64,000 bases of DNA from Pythium myriotylum (lineage: Eukaryota > Oomycota > Peronosporomycetes > Pythiales > Pythiaceae). The translations under genes were made by a program, and so were the position numbers. The DNA is taken from contig JALJCQ010000030.1 of the NCBI GenBank assembly GCA_023091665.1, positions 1,738,501 through 1,802,500 on the forward strand, written 5' to 3'. The notes beneath the pieces were generated by a model. That model was given only the letters and a program-made list of their open reading frames with translations. It had not been told where the DNA came from and made no database searches. Every line of letters begins with the position of its first letter. Positions within the stretch are counted from its first letter, which is position 1. Below are positions 1-11,180 of the stretch, piece after piece.

Positions 1-966
1 CCCTTCCTCTTCCTCTTTCTCTGCTCGACGACCGGTCCGCCAGAGGCGCCAGGAGTTCAGCGGCGGGAAGATACGCCGGCGAGGGGCGTCGCGGCGTCGG
101 CGTCGAGAGACTGCGCCGCTTGGACCGCGTGGGGGAATGGGCGACCGACGCGATGGAGCACGCCCGGAACAAGAGGAGATGCGCCCATCGAGGTGCCGCG
201 GAGGCTCCGTGGCGTGGCCCACACGAGCCCGAGAGAAAAGGCGGCGCAAACCAAAAAAACGACCCGAAAAATACCAACCAAAACAGAATGCTGCCCTCAC
301 AAAAAAACGACAGCGGAAAGAAAGGGCGCGAGACTCCGTTTAGGGGTAGGCGACTCGCTTGACAAGGTGACTACTGGACTCTATCTGGGGCTGAACGCAG
401 GAGGCAACAATGGCGAACGATCGCCGTCTGCGAAACATGGCGACAGAGAACAACAAGAGGGGGTCTTATTCGGCGCGGGGGGAGCAGACCAGGCAACCGT
501 GGAAAGATCGCGTTGGACGAGAGCTGCTGGTGGGTTCCTGCTGGCTGATGAGATGAATCTCGCGGATGCGAAACCCACCTGCGAAAAGCCATGACGGCTC
601 TCTTCTTTTCTTTGTTGGGGGCGTCATCTGCCAACACTCGAGGGGCGGTCGATCTGGTCATCACACCAACTCAACTCAGGAAAGATGGCTTCGTGGGTGG
701 ATCAACCTCATCGTGTTCACTCCTCACACGCTCAGTAGAGCTCCTCGCACACTCCACGCGTGATGCGTGACCAGATCTCAGCTGGGGGAGGACTCATCTG
801 TTCCCAGCACTTTACAACTGAAGTTCAGCTCCTCAACTCGCCACGTCCACTAGAAACCATCGATCGGAAGCATCGTGTCGTCTTCGTCTGCGGCCGCGAG
901 AGCCGCGTCCGAGGTCGTAGTCGTGGTGGGCACGGACGCCGCGGACGACGCCGTGCCCGGCTGGCG
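1..966. other. No gene supported
   Basis: About 970 bases with no reading frame I can support. The open frames here are short, mutually overlapping and lack domains. The stretch lies 3' of the minus-strand aminotransferase fusion, whose stop is at 967-969. It may hold the promoter or 5' end of a gene lying to the left of the window. Confidence 0.5.
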
Positions 967-3285
967 TCATAACTCGTCGATGGATTTCGGCGTGAAAGCC
1001 GAGATCTGCGGGGTCACGAGGAGCGCGCTGGGCACGGCGGCCAGACTCCTCGAAGACGCTGCTAAACTCTTCGGACGCGGCGGATTCGCAATCCAGGAAG
1101 AAAGTCGTCGGATCGCTGTGTCGATGTTGGGGCACACGGATTGGATGAAGGCATCGACGGCCTCGAGTCCAAAGTTGTCCTAGTGTTCATCAGCCACGGT
1201 TGAGCCTCCAACCACGCAACGGCAGGATCGAAGAGGACTCACTCACCATACTCTCGATCAGATACAGAGCGAGGTCACCTTTAAAGTCAACGAATGCGAT
1301 CCGAGCATACAGCTCGTGAGGGTCTCGTCCAAATGCCGAGCCAGGGAGCAACGCCACGCCAGTGTCGTACAACAGTCGATGACACATCTCAACATCAGTT
1401 GTAATTCCCCGATCCAGGAGGACTTTCCTGTGCCGCGCGAAGCTCGGAAACAGGTAGAAACCGCCTTCAGGAGGCTGCACATCCACGGCCATTTTTTGGA
1501 GTTGATAGTGGCACCACTGCCCAATGATCCTCAGAATCTTGCAAGACTTCTGTTTGTAAGCCGTGAGCTCAACACAGCTACGTCGTCACCAAAGCAAGTC
1601 AGTCTAAATAATTGTGTCCAACGGATATGCGCACAAACGTACTCGGGGACAAAGGCTCGTCGAGCTGCGTGCTGGATTGGAGAAGCCACCGATGTGTAGG
1701 TCTCCGAGGCCATCACGAGCATGGATTTGCGTAACCATGCCATACTATTGGGAAAGAGCCAGAATCCCATTCGCCACCCGCCTGCACCACACCACTTGCT
1801 GAGGCCGCCAGACACGATGGTTCCTTCAGGATAGAATCGAGAGATCGAATGGTGCTCGCCAGAATGATGCAACTCTGAGTAAATCTCATCCGATATGACG
1901 AGCATGCGATACTTGCGCGCTACTTCGGCGACTGCTTGGAGCTCAGCTTCGTTGTAGACGCATCCAGTAGGGTTTGAGGGGCTATTCAGAATAAGTATCC
2001 GTGGTGCCTCTGCATGATGATTGACGTGTGTTCGTATGAGAAAACCCATAAGCATAGAAAAACAGATAACTTACCAGGGTCTTTGGCGCAATGGTTTTCG
2101 AGGATCTCTGGCCGCAAAACCCATCGGTCGTCCGCGTATGTAGGAAGCCAAAACATATTACGACCTGCAATATTAGCCTGGGGTGCGTAGCTTGTACAGC
2201 TTGGATTTGGCAGAAGCAGGTCACCATAGTAAACGGTTTGAAGTACGAAAAGTAGCTCCTTTGTTCCTGGACCTACGAGCACATCGTCTCGCGAGTACTG
2301 TAGCTTCAGAGAACGGGAACCCCATGATGCAATGTCATCGCAAAGCTCGGGTAGCCCTGCGACGGGAAGGTAGTCTCTTTGATGTGCATTGGATCTGCCG
2401 AGAAATCAGAAAATGAGATTCGCCAAGGGATCGAATAGGCCTGAGTTGTATGCAGCAGCATACATACATTTCGACATACCGTAGTTCGTCAACGATGCAT
2501 TGGGGGACTGGGAATGGAGACTGACCGAGTCCGAGTTTATAAACTGACTTGCCTTCTGAGATGAGTTCGTTGCTCAGTTCATCGAGCGCGCTACCGGCTG
2601 AATGGCAAAGCATTCGAATCTTGCCATTAATAGCTTTCCTCGGACCTTTCGTCCATCCGGTCTGATCCCGCGACGGAGAAAGCGGGGGTGTAGTTGGCTT
2701 GATTTGAGCTTTAGATTCTTGCATCTGGTCTGCAGACCGCTTTCGACCTAGAGTGGATGGTGAAGTCCTTGAAGATGGAGCACGCTCGCCACAGTCTTCG
2801 CTGGAAGTACTTGATATCGATTGGCTCCGTGTGGAATCTCTCTTCTCGATTGAGGTGTTGGCTTCGCACGCTGCAATCGCGGCTGGTGTGAGTGGATTAC
2901 TTGCCACAGGTGCTGCTTGTGGTGGGGAGTTGGTTGCGGTTGCTGGAGCTACTCCATCGCTCGAGGTCACTGAGGTTGTCGTAGGCTCCAGTTTGGGAAC
3001 TACATTCTGAGGGGGTGGCGAGGCCGCCATGCGCACGATCTCGGCAGTGGTCGAGTGCTTTTGCTCTTCGACTACTTTGGCCAGTCCGCCTGCGGCCTCG
3101 ACGCGCTGGATCTTGCGCTGGAGCGTCGTGCGCGGCACGTTGAACTTCCGCGCGGCCTCGCGGATGGCGATGCCCTGGACCAGCACGGCTTGGATCGCCT
3201 CGATCATGTGCGGTTCTAGTGTCTCGGTCTTCATGTTGAGCCCGGAAGCTCCAGCCCGTGTATGAGCCCAGTCTAGTTTACTCAC
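967..3285 (-). CDS. Pipsqueak-type HTH fused to PLP class I/II aminotransferase
   Basis: The N-terminus (about residues 24-66, plus positions 3088-3215) is a pipsqueak-like helix-turn-helix, recognisable from IREAARKFNVPRTTLQRKI. A Ser/Pro/Thr-rich linker of about 130 residues follows. Then comes an aspartate-aminotransferase fold: LGLGQSPFPVP, HQRDYLPVAGLPEL, NSPSNPTG, ISDEIYSEL and the Schiff-base lysine segment SGGLSKWCGAGGWRMGF. HTH, linker and enzyme start lie in one uninterrupted exon, so the fusion does not depend on intron prediction. Downstream introns are visible at 1578-1642 and 1180-1246, plus one each near 2000-2070 and 2400-2480. With these removed the protein continues in frame to the TGA at 967. 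The catalytic lysine and the PLP-contacting SNPTG/SDEIY motifs are kept, so activity is likely; the substrate is unknown. The ATG at 3285 opens the frame; a later ATG at about 3234 would still keep the HTH. It faces the TBC1D7-like gene across a 480-base divergent promoter. Confidence 0.85.
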
Positions 3286-3765
3286 GTGGTATCGGATCGG
3301 AACAAGCCCGACGTCTTGTCGAGAACGACGGTCGGCGTTCCGGTCAGTCGTGGTTGCTCACTTCAACGGCCAACCAGCAGCAAGCAAAGGGAAGAGACGA
3401 GACGGTCGCCGAATTCCGCGGAGGTCTCCTGCTGGCAAGTCGACGGTCCAGGAGGCATTGACCAATCCGCACGCTCGGGAAGGAGAGCGCGCCGTCCGGT
3501 CCTTTGACCCCCAAGAAGATGGCGGCAAATCCCACCCAACAGCTACGTACTGGACGACTTTGGGGATGGAGAGTGATGGTCTCTCCATCGACGATGCCGT
3601 TCGCTGGTTGGTAAAAAGTGTCGTCATCGAAACAGCGATGATACACCGACGCCGATCGCGTAAAAACGCATTTGGTGAGCCCGACCTCGTAAAAAATAAA
3701 GTCATTACCTCCGTAGAGTGACTACACGATTGTGCCATTTAGGGAATCGCCATCACGAGAACAAT
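3286..3765. promoter_or_regulatory. Divergent intergenic promoter region
   Basis: These 480 bases separate the starts of the aminotransferase fusion (minus) and the TBC1D7-like gene (plus), so both promoters should be here. A CCAAT sequence is visible near 3459. No conserved gene is seen. Confidence 0.45.
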
Positions 3766-4458
3766 ATGCCACCAAGCCGCAATTTCCGCACGACCTACTA
3801 CAAGACCCTGGGCGTGCCGGTGGTTCAGCACCTCGTGGATGTTGAGGCCTCGTACCAGGCGCTCTTCTCGGAGCCCGTGATCAACACGGCACAGCTGATA
3901 AAGCTCGCCCTTGAAGTGGGCATCGCGCCGTCGTACCGAGCCTCGGCCTGGAAGGTTCTCTCGGGAGTGCTTCCACCGCATAAATCGCTGTGGGAAATGG
4001 CCGAACACGAGAGGCAGGAGATGTACGAAGATCTTGCAGATGCCATACGTGTACTACAGCTACAGTGCAGGAGTGATGCTCGGCCTACAACGGCCAGGCA
4101 AGATCATGTCGAAGTGCACGAAGAGGATTCCGCTGAACGACTGGTTCGTTTCTACCAAACCTATAGAACTGACGTGTTGCGAGCCACTCCGTTGCAGATT
4201 TTCGATGGATTCGACCGTAATGATCGTGCTGAGGCAAAACGACTCGAAGATATCGCCTTGGTGGTGCAGAATGTCTTTCCCGACGCAATGTCGGATCAAT
4301 TTTGGTGTTTCACGCGAATTCTAGCAGCACTTGATGATGCGAGCTCTATACTTGATTCGCATCTAGTCTCGGAAGCTCTGAATGATATGTCGGTTCACAG
4401 TCTGGAGGTTATCTTCATTCGAGCGCTTGATGGTGTCAAGAATGGCACTCGAATATGA
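3766..4458 (+). CDS. TBC1D7: TBC1D7-like TBC-domain protein, C-terminal end unresolved
   Basis: The first 60 residues match TBC1D7 of animals: FRTTYYKTLGV at the start and YRASAWKVLSGVLPPHKSLW, which corresponds to the family's YRALVWKVLLGILPPH. In animals TBC1D7 is the third subunit of the TSC1-TSC2 complex that restrains Rheb-TORC1 signalling; whether that complex exists here is inference. I start at the ATG at 3766, just before the conserved segment. The frame stops at 4458 after 230 residues, about 60 fewer than the animal protein. Positions 4480-4560, in another frame, encode PFNFLIVIFAKA after a tryptophan, resembling the missing C-terminal segment. A last exon or a frameshift is therefore likely, but I could not find a splice pair that joins the frames. 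It converges on the SCC2 gene (stop at 4601). Confidence 0.7.
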   Translation: MPPSRNFRTTYYKTLGVPVVQHLVDVEASYQALFSEPVINTAQLIKLALEVGIAPSYRASAWKVLSGVLPPHKSLWEMAEHERQEMYEDLADAIRVLQLQCRSDARPTTARQDHVEVHEEDSAERLVRFYQTYRTDVLRATPLQIFDGFDRNDRAEAKRLEDIALVVQNVFPDAMSDQFWCFTRILAALDDASSILDSHLVSEALNDMSVHSLEVIFIRALDGVKNGTRI

Positions 4459-4600
4459 GAATTAAAGTTGCGACCTCTGGTCTTCTGTCAAACCCTTCAA
4501 CTTCCTGATCGTCATCTTCGCCAAGGCAACTGCTGTTGTTGAAGGGTGTTTCTCCTCGACCAAGCCAGTTGTCGCAACACAAGACAATACAAGACTACAA

Positions 4601-7600
4601 TCATCCGTCAAAGCCCTCGACAATCTCTTCGTCGTCATCGTTGACCACAAGAGATTTGTTCACGGCTTTGCGTCGACGGGATGGTTTCTTCTTCTTGGAC
4701 CTGGTCATTTCGTCATGAGCTTCGAAATCAAGCTGATTCTGGTCTTCCTGTGCCGCTTGCCACGTGAGGAGCAGTAACTTCCAGCTTAGCTCCAGTGTGT
4801 AGGGGTCCATGTTGGTGAGCGTTTCTATGGGTTGAAGCTGTAGTTGCAACGATGAATTCTCTGGTACGAAAAGACTTTGATCTGTCGCCTAAAAAATTTG
4901 ACGTACTGTCAGTGGGGTTCTTCTTCATCGAGCTTCACACTATGGCCAATCACACACCTTTGTTGCAGCCCCTGGTTGGTATGTTTGACATTTCTCGTTG
5001 TCGAGCATATACATGTCTTTTAGGAAGAACTTGATCCGGAGAAGCAAGGATATCGCGTAGCCTACACAACATCTGGTGAAGAGATCTTTAACAAGCTCTT
5101 TGGACAACACCAAGTCCTTGTACTGCGCAATGTCGATAGCAGATAGGTCGACCTCTTCTTGTTTTGCATCCAGGCCTTTGACACCTAAGGATCTGAAACC
5201 CTTCTGCATGTCTTGCAAAGTGGATCTGCCCAGGAGTGTTAGATATCACACACCAATTCCAAATGAGAATGTACGCACCCAAGCTTCAGAGTCACGTAAC
5301 GGTTGATGTGGTAGATGATGAACAATGGCTCGTCTTCAACGTCGAATGGAAGCGAAGCGACTAATTGGGCTAGATAGCTCAAGTACTGGATCCACTTCAG
5401 TCCGCTGGACTCGTGATCGCTTGTCACGGTGCCCTTTTCGTAGAACTGGTTAAGGAGCGCGCGCAAGAACATGTTACGCTGGGTTCGCCCTGGCCGAAGG
5501 CATCCTGTGTATAAACGCCCATACATGCAGTACTCGCGTTTATCCTTGTCTAGTGCAAACACTGTGCTTGATCCGAACGCGTTGACTTGAAACTCATACG
5601 ACATAATAATTCCTTTGACCGCTGGCTGATGAATTTGAGTCGGAAATTTCTCATGAAGAGCAAGTAGCTGGCCATGAGCAACGTCACGAATAGAAACAGT
5701 TTGATCCGTTTCAAGTGCAACCAAATTGGGGATGCAGTGGAGCGGGCTCACGAGTCCTTGCGTAAGAAGGACTGCGACGCACGACACAGCCTCGGAACGG
5801 ATTCGCACGTTTCTTTGCAGTGTCAGCGCCAAAACGTTGTGGATTTGAGCCTGCATAACACCCCCGATCAGAGAGCCTTCACCATCTTGATCACCTTGTA
5901 CTTGGCCTTTCCTCGACTTATCTCGATTTGCAGACTTCTTCCTCGACACACCTTTCTCCAAACGCCGCTCTTCGTGCTGCAGCAGATCTTTTAGACTAGT
6001 TAGCGTCTGAAGCTGAACCTCTTGTGCAGTATTGCGCAACAACGCGTCCAGGAGTCCTTCCGCCTGTGCTCTCATTAGAAAGAACGGTCGAAGCATAAAC
6101 AGGAAACCAAATCCCTGGACAGCCTTCGATGTGCATGCAGGATCACCAGGGATCTTCAAATAAACTGAGTACAACTGGTATAATGCTTCCATCGTGTGTC
6201 CTTTACGAAGCTTGTCCAGCGGTGGCACGTCGTGCTGCGGTAAATCGAAAGTACAGTTGTCGAAGTCCACAGCTCCGCCTATCTGCCCAGTTGCAAAAAG
6301 GGCGCGCTGGAGAGAGGCTTTTGCTTCGGATTTGAGTGCTTTCAGGGAGTCTAGTCGCTGGAACTTATCCAAGTACTTGAAGAACTCTCCCATGAGTGTG
6401 AACAATAACGTTGGAGGTCGTTTGGTGTGGTTGGACAGCGCAGCAAGGCACTTTATGCTAGGACCGACCACACTTGGAGGAGCACAGTACACAAGCTTCT
6501 TCAAATCGATCTCAAGTCGTGTGGCAATTCGATCCGACACACGCTCTGAGTGGATGATCTCGTTGCAGATCATTCCAACCACTAGACCTTGAACTCTTGA
6601 TTCTGTCGATTTACTGAACTTGTCATCGCCTTTCAGATACACCATCACACTCTCGAGGTGCGTGGTCAACAATATCGGGCATGACTCAGAGAAAGCGCTC
6701 AGGGCTTTTACACACGAGATGAATTGTGCGTCTCTGTCAGCAATAGTAACCCCTTTCAGCTCCTTCCCTTCTTCTAATTGAAGCAAGCAGTCGATGAGGC
6801 ATGATACTATTTTTTCGGAACGAGACCGGGCAACGCTGACATCATCCGAACGATCTCGGCTTGCACGTCGAGTGGATGATGAGGGTCGATCTTCGAGCAG
6901 TAGCCGCCTCAAGAGCGATATGAACCAGTCCATCGTTGGAATACCATGAATAACCTCAATGATCGTGGCGACAGTGGCAGGCGTGTCATCGTGTTTGGAG
7001 CGTTTCGTTCTGACAACGCTTGATGGCGTAATCTGAGGAGTGTGATAAGCGGCCCATGCTTCCTCTGCCGAGCTAAAGATTTTCCCGTCCGGGGATAAGA
7101 ACTGGACAGAACGAGACTTTGTGATGCTGAAGGTTGCTTCCCGTACACCTTCGTCTCGGGCTTCGCCAATGCTTTCAAACGTCGTCCAGCCAGGCGGGGC
7201 GTCACTATGAACTCTCCCTACTGGCTCATCTTCAAAGCCATTTGATCCCGACAATTGCTTTGACGAGAACTCTGCCCCAAACCAGGTTTCTTGGAATGTG
7301 TCAATGATGAAATTCTTGATGGCATCTTCTTCTGTTGCGTCACCGATTCGCTGAACAAGGTGACGCATGCATTCACTTCGACGACGCAAATCATCTTCCG
7401 AAAGTGATTCGTCGAGGATATCAGTCTGAGTTGGTAGAGTTAGATAGCTTCGCAAAATTCTGCAGACACTCTTCCGAACGCTGATGCCTTTGTCACGCAA
7501 CCGTTCGCAGAGTCTTTCGAAATACTTATCAAGCTACAAGGCGATGCAAAATATATCAGCACTCGAGAGCAGAGACAATAGCAAGACGCTAAATCTCACC

Positions 7601-10230
7601 AGAAGTGGATGCGATGTGATGTACTTTCCGACTAAATCCACAGCAGCCTGGCGTACAGACGTTGCCTCGTCTAGGAAGCACTGAGAAACTGCAGATTGCA
7701 CAATTCTTTCTGTCATCAAGAGTGGGTCAACATCGACAATACCACTGAGAGCCTTCATCACCCGCGCGCGGAAAGTGGGGATACCACGAGACAAGAGCGC
7801 CATCAGGTGACTCATCAAGAGGTCGAACATCGCGGCAAAGTCGCGAGTAATTGAGAGGTGCAGGCTCGCCCTCAACGCTAGATCATGCTGCGGAGGAGCT
7901 AACTTCGTTGACGTGTCGATCGCTTTACTTGGTTTGGTCTCCCAGAAGTTCTTCCACATCTCTCTTGCATAGCACCCCATGCTGGTGGAGGACTTTTCAA
8001 GAAGAAACTGTGTGACAAGCAGCCTTCTAGAATCTTCAGATGCAATATCCGAAAGTTGGCGTCTCATGTACGTCAGGACGATGTGTTTGAGAACGTCGTT
8101 CCGCTCGACAACGCATCGCCCGTCTTGCGCATCACCGCTTGCCTCATATGCGGTGTCGAATAAACGTTGGAGATGGGTCTCGTGCTCGCCATATACCAAA
8201 GCAGACCCTTGATCGTCAAGTCCATCACGTGCAGCAGCATTTGCGTTCATCTTGATCGAAGCACAAATGCGTCCAACGAGGCTTAACGCTGTTAGACTGT
8301 ACTGAGACTCCAACTTCTTTGCATCCTTCGATAGGTTCGTGTGCAGTATGCCAACCAGAGAGGTGCTCAATACCTCCAGTAGCACCTCTGCACCTGCCCA
8401 TTCAGGACGCCCAAACATGGCAAGTAGGTCTTCGACAAAGTTCTCGAGTACGACACGATTGTCACGCTCTTCGTTCTTCTTCATACACTCCTTGATTAGT
8501 GCCGCGACGAAGATCTTCGCACTTCTCCGTGCGTCATCTATCCGTGCTAACGAATCTTTGTCTTGTGCTTGTCCAGTGGCCTGAGGTTCATTAACGTCGT
8601 TGAAGTCTACATCATCTGGAAGCAATGTCGGGTCCCGTTGAGGTCCTGTTATCGATGCTTCCTGACAGCTCGGCATCGACGCAGACACTTGAACTAGCGC
8701 CACGACAAGAGTGGTTATCATTTGAACGCACGTTGGTGAGTGGCTCAGCTTGACGGTTCTTAAATTGCGCTTTGCAGTTGGCAACTGGAGCATCACACCG
8801 ACAAGATTCTCTAGAACGAGAGACCTGTGGGTGAGGGAAGAATACTTCAAGTAGATGGCCCGGATAACGATAAGAGCACTTCCTTGCAAAAGAGAGGAAT
8901 AAGAACCGGACTCAAGCGCGAACAATCCTGTCATTATCGATGACAATTGAAGTATCCGTTGGTCATCCAGCTTCACGGCAAGTACTAAGTTGGACATGTG
9001 TTCCATGAAATCGCACACCACGGGAAGCAGCTTGTCCATTGCTTGCTTCGCGTTCTTGTTGTGCTTGACATTAAACTGATTTGAGCCATTGCGCGCTTTA
9101 GTCGAAACACCACCATTGGAAGAACTTTTCTCAACAATGAATGTTGTATCCAGAGAGCTTCGTGGCGTCCTACACATTGTCGTCAAAGATGGGTCGATGC
9201 ACGGTAGGATTAGTCTGTGGAGGGTGTGGTTTAGCAGCTGGGTGCAGTTTTTGATCGAGTCTTCAGACAAAATGCGCCGATCAATATCAGGAGTTGACAT
9301 CACAAGCAGCTCACAGATGCCAACGTCTAGCGATGATTGTACACGTGCTACCAAGCGGAGATCGATACCGCACGTCTGCCATTCTTCATCATCGTGATCA
9401 AGGGACATGGTTCCTAAAACATCCAGCGAAATACCGACTTGAACTTGGCGATCCATGAAACTGGATAGTTGAAGGAGCAACTCTAAATCACACTTCGCGA
9501 TCAATGAGCTTTTATGCATCACCTTCAACGATTGCACAAGCGTCTTGACATCTTTAGAAGAAAATAGGTCGATAACACCATTTACGTTCCCCGCAACATC
9601 GTTCTCTTCATGTCGATGCTTCACAACTTCCAACAGCCGCACAAGCACGTCCGAGTACTTGCCCACGTGCTCAGCAACACGTTCTTCTTGTGTGAATGTC
9701 GAGCGCACAGAGCCATCCTCATCTTCGTCGCCGAGATCAATCACCTCAGGAGAGAGCGCAGAGCGATTGTCTGCATTAACGAGCAACGAGTCCCTGCTCT
9801 GGAATGCGCGAGGCTTCTTTCTTGATGTCTCATCGCCGTCGCCACTGGATCGCTTATGCTGGTAAGATGTCGTGGGTTTCCCTGCACCACCTAATCGCAG
9901 AACCTCCTTTGCCCAAGGAGGCAGTCTATCCAGAGCTTCTGTCGAAACGATCAGGTTCGCTGCCGAGGATTGTGGTCTACGAAGCAACACAAGCCCTGTG
10001 GTCAGCTGCTGTCGAACCTCTCCCAATTCCAAGAGCTCTTACACGAGATCGCTATGACTCCCAGCCAAGAGAGAAGCGAGTTGCTGAATACACTGCTCTG
10101 ATGGTGCTTGAGCCAGTTCAATCGGATCGATCACCACGTTATCCACCTGATTAGCCGACTCCACCCCAGACTCAGCGGCATTCTCTCTCTCAGAACCGAG
10201 TAGCGGGCAGAGATAAACCGCGCCTCGCAT
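4601..10230 (-). CDS. SCC2: Cohesin loading factor SCC2/NIPBL, with an in-frame stop near the N-terminus
   Basis: This is the HEAT-repeat cohesin loader. Family hallmarks are RQAAVDLVGKYITSHPLL, SLKALKSEAKASLQRALFATG, the C-terminal QGLVSPLHCIPNLVALETD and IIMSYEFQVNAFG, and the terminal LLLRIKFFLKDMYML. Introns fit at 7534-7599 (66 bases), 5226-5278 and 4889-4957, and the joined frame runs cleanly to the TGA at 4601. The protein would be about 1,800 residues, in the usual range for lower eukaryotes. The N-terminal coding stretch (10042-10230) is in the same frame as the main body but is separated from it by one TAA at 10039-10041. The main body has no ATG for about 170 codons after that stop, so the upstream part is probably genuine coding sequence. 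The stop could be a base change (CAA to TAA), a sequencing error, or an unrecognised splice. I take the ATG at 10230; an earlier ATG is at 10401. Confidence 0.85.
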
Positions 10231-10688
10231 GGGACTGAGATCAGCAGACACGTGGGGGCAGTAGCTTCGCGATGGTGGTGGTCGGTCGCTTGGCAGTCGA
10301 GGGGAGTCGAAGTTATCCTCGCGAAGCGCGCTGCCGTTTCCCTTGGTCACGTCGATGCCGTTGCCTCTTGCCCAAAAGGAGAGATGGCGGCAATTGCACA
10401 TGTGGTGCGAAAGTTGCACGAAGGTCGTTCGAATTTCTTTCAATGTCTTGAAAGGGTTGTCAAAGGGAAAATTGCTGTCCGGAGTGAAGCTGTGGTCTCA
10501 GGATACGCTCGCGGGGGACACCCAGGACGTCTCAACGCGTTGCCCCAGTAGTACAGAATCACTCGTCCAGCTTGGGTTTGGCAGATTTCCCGCCCGTCGC
10601 AACACATGAAAGAGAGAAAGAACCGTTTTTTTTGTGTGTAATCTGCTTTGTGCTAGCGGCAGATCCTCCTCGCCAAGACTCTATCCAT
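10231..10688. other. Intergenic stretch upstream of SCC2
   Basis: This holds the likely SCC2 promoter/5' leader and the 3' side of TIM9 (stop at 10689). The SCC2 frame stays open upstream to about 10443, so part of it may be translated if the ATG at 10401 is used. A T-rich run lies at 10626-10633. I see no other gene. Confidence 0.4.
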
Positions 10689-10961
10689 CTACTTCTGCTG
10701 CTGAGCCGCTTCTTGCTGTTGCATGATGTCTGCATAGCTCTCCTGCAATCGCACAGACGACCGCATCGTGTGGCGCAGGAACTTTTCGGCACAGTTGCTG
10801 ACGCAGGAGAGCTCCTTGTCATCGAGCTTCTTGCTGCGGAAGGAGTGCACACACTCGTTGAAGCAGAGCTCGACTGTGCGGCTGAAGTAGGCGATGGTCT
10901 GCGTTACGCGCATCTCCTCGATGTGCTCCTCCATCTTGCGTTCGAACTCGCGTTGGCTCAT
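10689..10961 (-). CDS. TIM9: Mitochondrial intermembrane-space chaperone Tim9
   Basis: A 90-residue protein with the twin CX3C motif of small Tim proteins: CFNEC and CVSNC, 15 residues apart, embedded in the Tim9-like context TVELCFNECVHSFRSKKL. In the family the four cysteines form two disulfides, and a Tim9-Tim10 hexamer escorts hydrophobic precursors across the intermembrane space. I start at the ATG at 10961 (MSQREFERKMEEH), which gives the usual length; the frame is open further upstream but adds an atypical segment. The C-terminus is Gln-rich. It is divergent from the Qc-SNARE gene. Confidence 0.88.
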   Translation of the reverse strand: MSQREFERKMEEHIEEMRVTQTIAYFSRTVELCFNECVHSFRSKKLDDKELSCVSNCAEKFLRHTMRSSVRLQESYADIMQQQEAAQQQK

Positions 10962-11180
10962 GGTAGTGGCGTCTTGTTTCGTGCTTCGGAATCGTCCGGA
11001 GATGGCGACGCCAACCAAGAGCTCATGTAGTCCCTCATTCAGACCCACACATGAGGGACAGGTCTGTCCCGTAGAATAGTATCTCAATAGGGACACGGGC
11101 TATCTCAATAGTAGCTCCTGTCTGGAAGAAGTGAAGGAAGGTGCAACCGTGGAAGATAAAGAAGATTTCGTCAGTGGCAA
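10962..11180. promoter_or_regulatory. Divergent promoter between TIM9 and Qc-SNARE
   Basis: These 219 bases separate two outward-facing starts. They contain a perfect 7-base-arm palindrome (11055-11070) and a direct repeat TATCTCAATAG at about 11089 and 11110. Confidence 0.45.
11055..11070. repeat. Palindrome GGGACAG-gt-CTGTCCC
   Basis: Perfect inverted repeat with 7-base arms and a 2-base centre, in the TIM9/SNARE divergent promoter. The same GGGACA..TGTCCC core recurs at 24794-24825 upstream of the GH81 gene. Confidence 0.6.

Noticed and set aside
57..281. Minus-strand frame that looks like a signal peptide followed by RSLR, as in RXLR effectors
   Set aside because: It has no ATG (it begins at a TTG codon), RSLR is too close to the hydrophobic stretch, and no effector-like C-terminus follows.
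4462..4650. Minus-strand frame beyond the SCC2 stop
   Set aside because: It is out of frame with SCC2, has no domain, and overlaps the possible last exon of the TBC1D7-like gene.
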